A stretch of 18,796 nt of DNA from NCBI GenBank assembly GCA_004151065.3, contig NWUY0300017837.1, positions 1 through 18,796 of the forward strand, written 5' to 3'. A model generated the notes under the pieces. It was not told the origin of the DNA and did no database searches. It worked only from the letters and a program-made list of their open reading frames with translations. Position numbers and translations under genes: made by a program. The DNA is from Larix sibirica. Lineage: Eukaryota > Streptophyta > Pinopsida > Pinales > Pinaceae. Of the stretch, positions 16,961-18,796 are shown in pieces. Numbering within the stretch: position 1 is the stretch's first letter; every line of letters begins with the position of its first letter.

Positions 16961-18758
16961 TAACATTGTTGCACTTCTTCCAGTTGATTGCAAAAATTCT
17001 TTTGAGCCTCCCTAAGGGTTTTGTTGGCTCTTAATGCTATAGATTTCAATATTTTCAATTCACATATTCTTTCATCAAGTTAGAGCTATAAGGAACATGT
17101 TCTTTCTTCCACCTCTTCAACATGACTTCCTTGTTATTTGTAAGAGTCATTTTTTTCCTCGTATTTTGATTTTATTCTCTCAACTTTCAACTGATACTCC
17201 CTTATTGCACCCAACATTTTAATTTCATGTTACTTGTTGTTATCGACTAGCTGTTGTATATGCATGGCTTCTATTTAAATTTTTTCTGGTGATCGACTTG
17301 AGCCTCCAACAAAGCAATTTGAGTCTTGTAATCAATAATAGAATTCAATTCTACAATTGTGATGGATTTGGCATTTGCAAAGTCACTTAAAACGAAAGCT
17401 ATATCAATTGCAATTTTCTAGGGATCCATGTCGGTGATGTTCCATACAATCACCTGGTTTTGACCCTCTTTACTGGTCGTTTTTTCTATCTTTTTCCTTT
17501 AGGGTCATTTCTTGACCACACTTTTTTTGGACTAATATGAAAATACTCTCCCAGGGAGACTACAACATCATAAAAACTAGTCACTACTGAAGAGGAATCA
17601 CCTGGTAGTGTGGCTAAAGGAGTAATAGGATTTATAGGAATGGTCTTTGTGGATAGTTGTTGACTTGAACCAACAACAATGGCTTGCTCAACCTCTTTTT
17701 TCTTGCATACTTCTTGTTGTTGTTTCCTTAGCTTTCAAGCTTCAACTTCAGATGCTTTCCTTCTTTCCTCTCCCTCCTCTTATTCTTATCTTATTTGGCT
17801 TTTATTTTCTCTTCTTCTTCTTGTTTTTTCTTCCTTTTTACTTCCAATTTGGTATGTTCATCTTTCCTAGCTTGTTCTTCTTCTTGCTTCTTTCTTGTTT
17901 ATTCATTCTTTTTGGCATGTTTAGATTTCCTGGCCCGTTCCTATAGTTTCTTCTTTCTTTCTTTCATCTTCTAACCTAGATTCTTCTTCAACTTTCTTCA
18001 TAGCTTCCTCCTTGGCCTTTCTTTTGGCCTCTTCTGCAGCTTGCATTTGTTGTTGTTTTAGTTGTTCTTTGGCTTCAATAGCCTTTTTATCTAAATTTTA
18101 TCTCCTAGTAGCATCAACCTTTCTTTTTGCCTCTATTTGTTCCACGTCATTAGAAAATGTTGCTTCTCTTGCTGCCATTGGTACTTTCATGTTTGATTCT
18201 TGAACTGTATGCAACATTCCTCTTTGATTGTCATCTTCCATATCTCATATGTGAATCCTCCTTGGAAAATGAGCTCTTGAGGATTAGGCTCATGTTTGTA
18301 AATATTAGGCCGACTAACTTGAAATGTTCTTTAATAAATTTCCTAGGATCATATCTCCTAAGGGTTTCTACGCTGAGATTCAATTCTTTGAGAAAGGCAA
18401 CCTTCTTCTTAGCATGAGGGGCATTTGTTAAAGTGAACAATCCTAGTTTGATAAAAAATATGGGTGAAGACATTTTAGCATGATTAGACAGGAAAGAGGC
18501 AATCTCATGCACCACAATCTAATAGGAAATTTCCTTAGAGACTATACTATCGGGAACACACCAACGTAAAAGGTGCAGGGCTTCAGAGGTTCCAAAAACC
18601 CTAATATAGGTAAAAAAATCCTTGATATACCAGTCTCCAATGCCCTGTGGGGTTTACATGGGTGCTTCAAATAACGTAGGAGCTTGTTGATAAATGATAG
18701 TATATAAGGGGGCCATGAAAAAAGTCATGAATATCATAGAAATATGACATGTAGTTGG
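16961..18758 (-). pseudogene. Decayed copy 2 of the unrecognised repeat-family protein
   Basis: Same unrecognised family and orientation as the copy at the left edge. The alignment runs from taacattgttgcacttcttc (right of 16961; matches about 103-123) to catgtagttgg (18748-18758; matches about 1949-1959). The best preserved stretch (18515-18231) reads VVHEIASFLSNHAK, LGLFTLTNAPHAKKKVAF and FIKEHFKLVGLIFTN. Upstream are FYDIHDFF, MAPLYTIIYQQAP and DWYIKDFFTYIRVFGTSEAL, with a frameshift near 18720 and stops near 18655 and 18520. The Lys/Glu-rich centre (EAKRKVDATRR; KRKAKEEAMKKVEEESRLED) and the DHQKKF / NSIIDYKTQIALLEAQV coiled-coil part follow, with stops. N-terminal codons are missing because the copy is cut at 18759. 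It lacks the 45-bp duplication of copy 1. Confidence 0.7.
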
Positions 18759-18796
18759 TGTTAGGATATTTTAATACTCCATCCTTGTCCTACCTA
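18759..18796. mobile_element. Likely LTR start of another element, running off the window
   Basis: Homology between the two repeat copies stops exactly at gtagttgg (18758), and the next bases are TGTTAGGATATTTTAATACT. TGTTAG is a common plant LTR terminus, so another LTR element probably begins here. Only 38 bp are visible. Confidence 0.4.

Overview
This looks like a repeat-rich piece of plant nuclear DNA. It is AT-rich, has no intact host gene, tRNA, rRNA or CRISPR array, and is made almost entirely of old, broken retroelements and repeat-borne coding relics nested in each other. Plant origin rests on the lineage-typical Ty3/gypsy proteins, the Copia-type LTR and the absence of prokaryotic gene structure. 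A gymnosperm or other large-genome seed plant is plausible, but the sequence alone does not fix the taxon. One undetermined base (N) lies at 16792.

Layout. (1) 1-2812, minus: a decayed copy of a long unrecognised coding sequence (globular N-terminal part, Lys/Glu-rich coiled-coil centre, Ser/Thr and coiled-coil C-terminal part). (2) 2813-4152: no gene seen. (3) 4153-5698, plus: an internally deleted Ty3/gypsy element with LTR, protease, tail, polypurine tract and LTR; its first LTR carries a perfect 29-bp inverted repeat. (4) 5699-7144: no gene seen. (5) 7145-13743, minus: a nearly complete but heavily mutated Ty3/gypsy element, read from high to low coordinates as primer-binding site, gag, protease, a second RNase H, reverse transcriptase, the usual RNase H, and integrase. 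(6) 13744-14580: sequence abutting the primer-binding site, hence the inner end of its 5' LTR. (7) 14613-15341, minus: a coding relic whose C-terminal part belongs to the same family as region 1. (8) about 15442-16958, plus: a Copia-type LTR with several minisatellites. (9) 16961-18758, minus: a second copy of the region-1 coding sequence, cut at 18759 by what looks like the first bases of another LTR.

Two points stand out. First, the large Ty3 element has RNase H signatures between protease and reverse transcriptase in addition to the usual RNase H after reverse transcriptase. Second, the long unrecognised coding sequence occurs as direct repeats on both sides of this element and in its orientation, while no short LTR partner of the primer-binding-site-adjacent sequence is found inside the window. 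This fits very long LTRs that each carry a large open reading frame, although independent dispersed repeats are an alternative.

All coding regions have stops or frameshifts, so nothing here is expected to make a full protein today.
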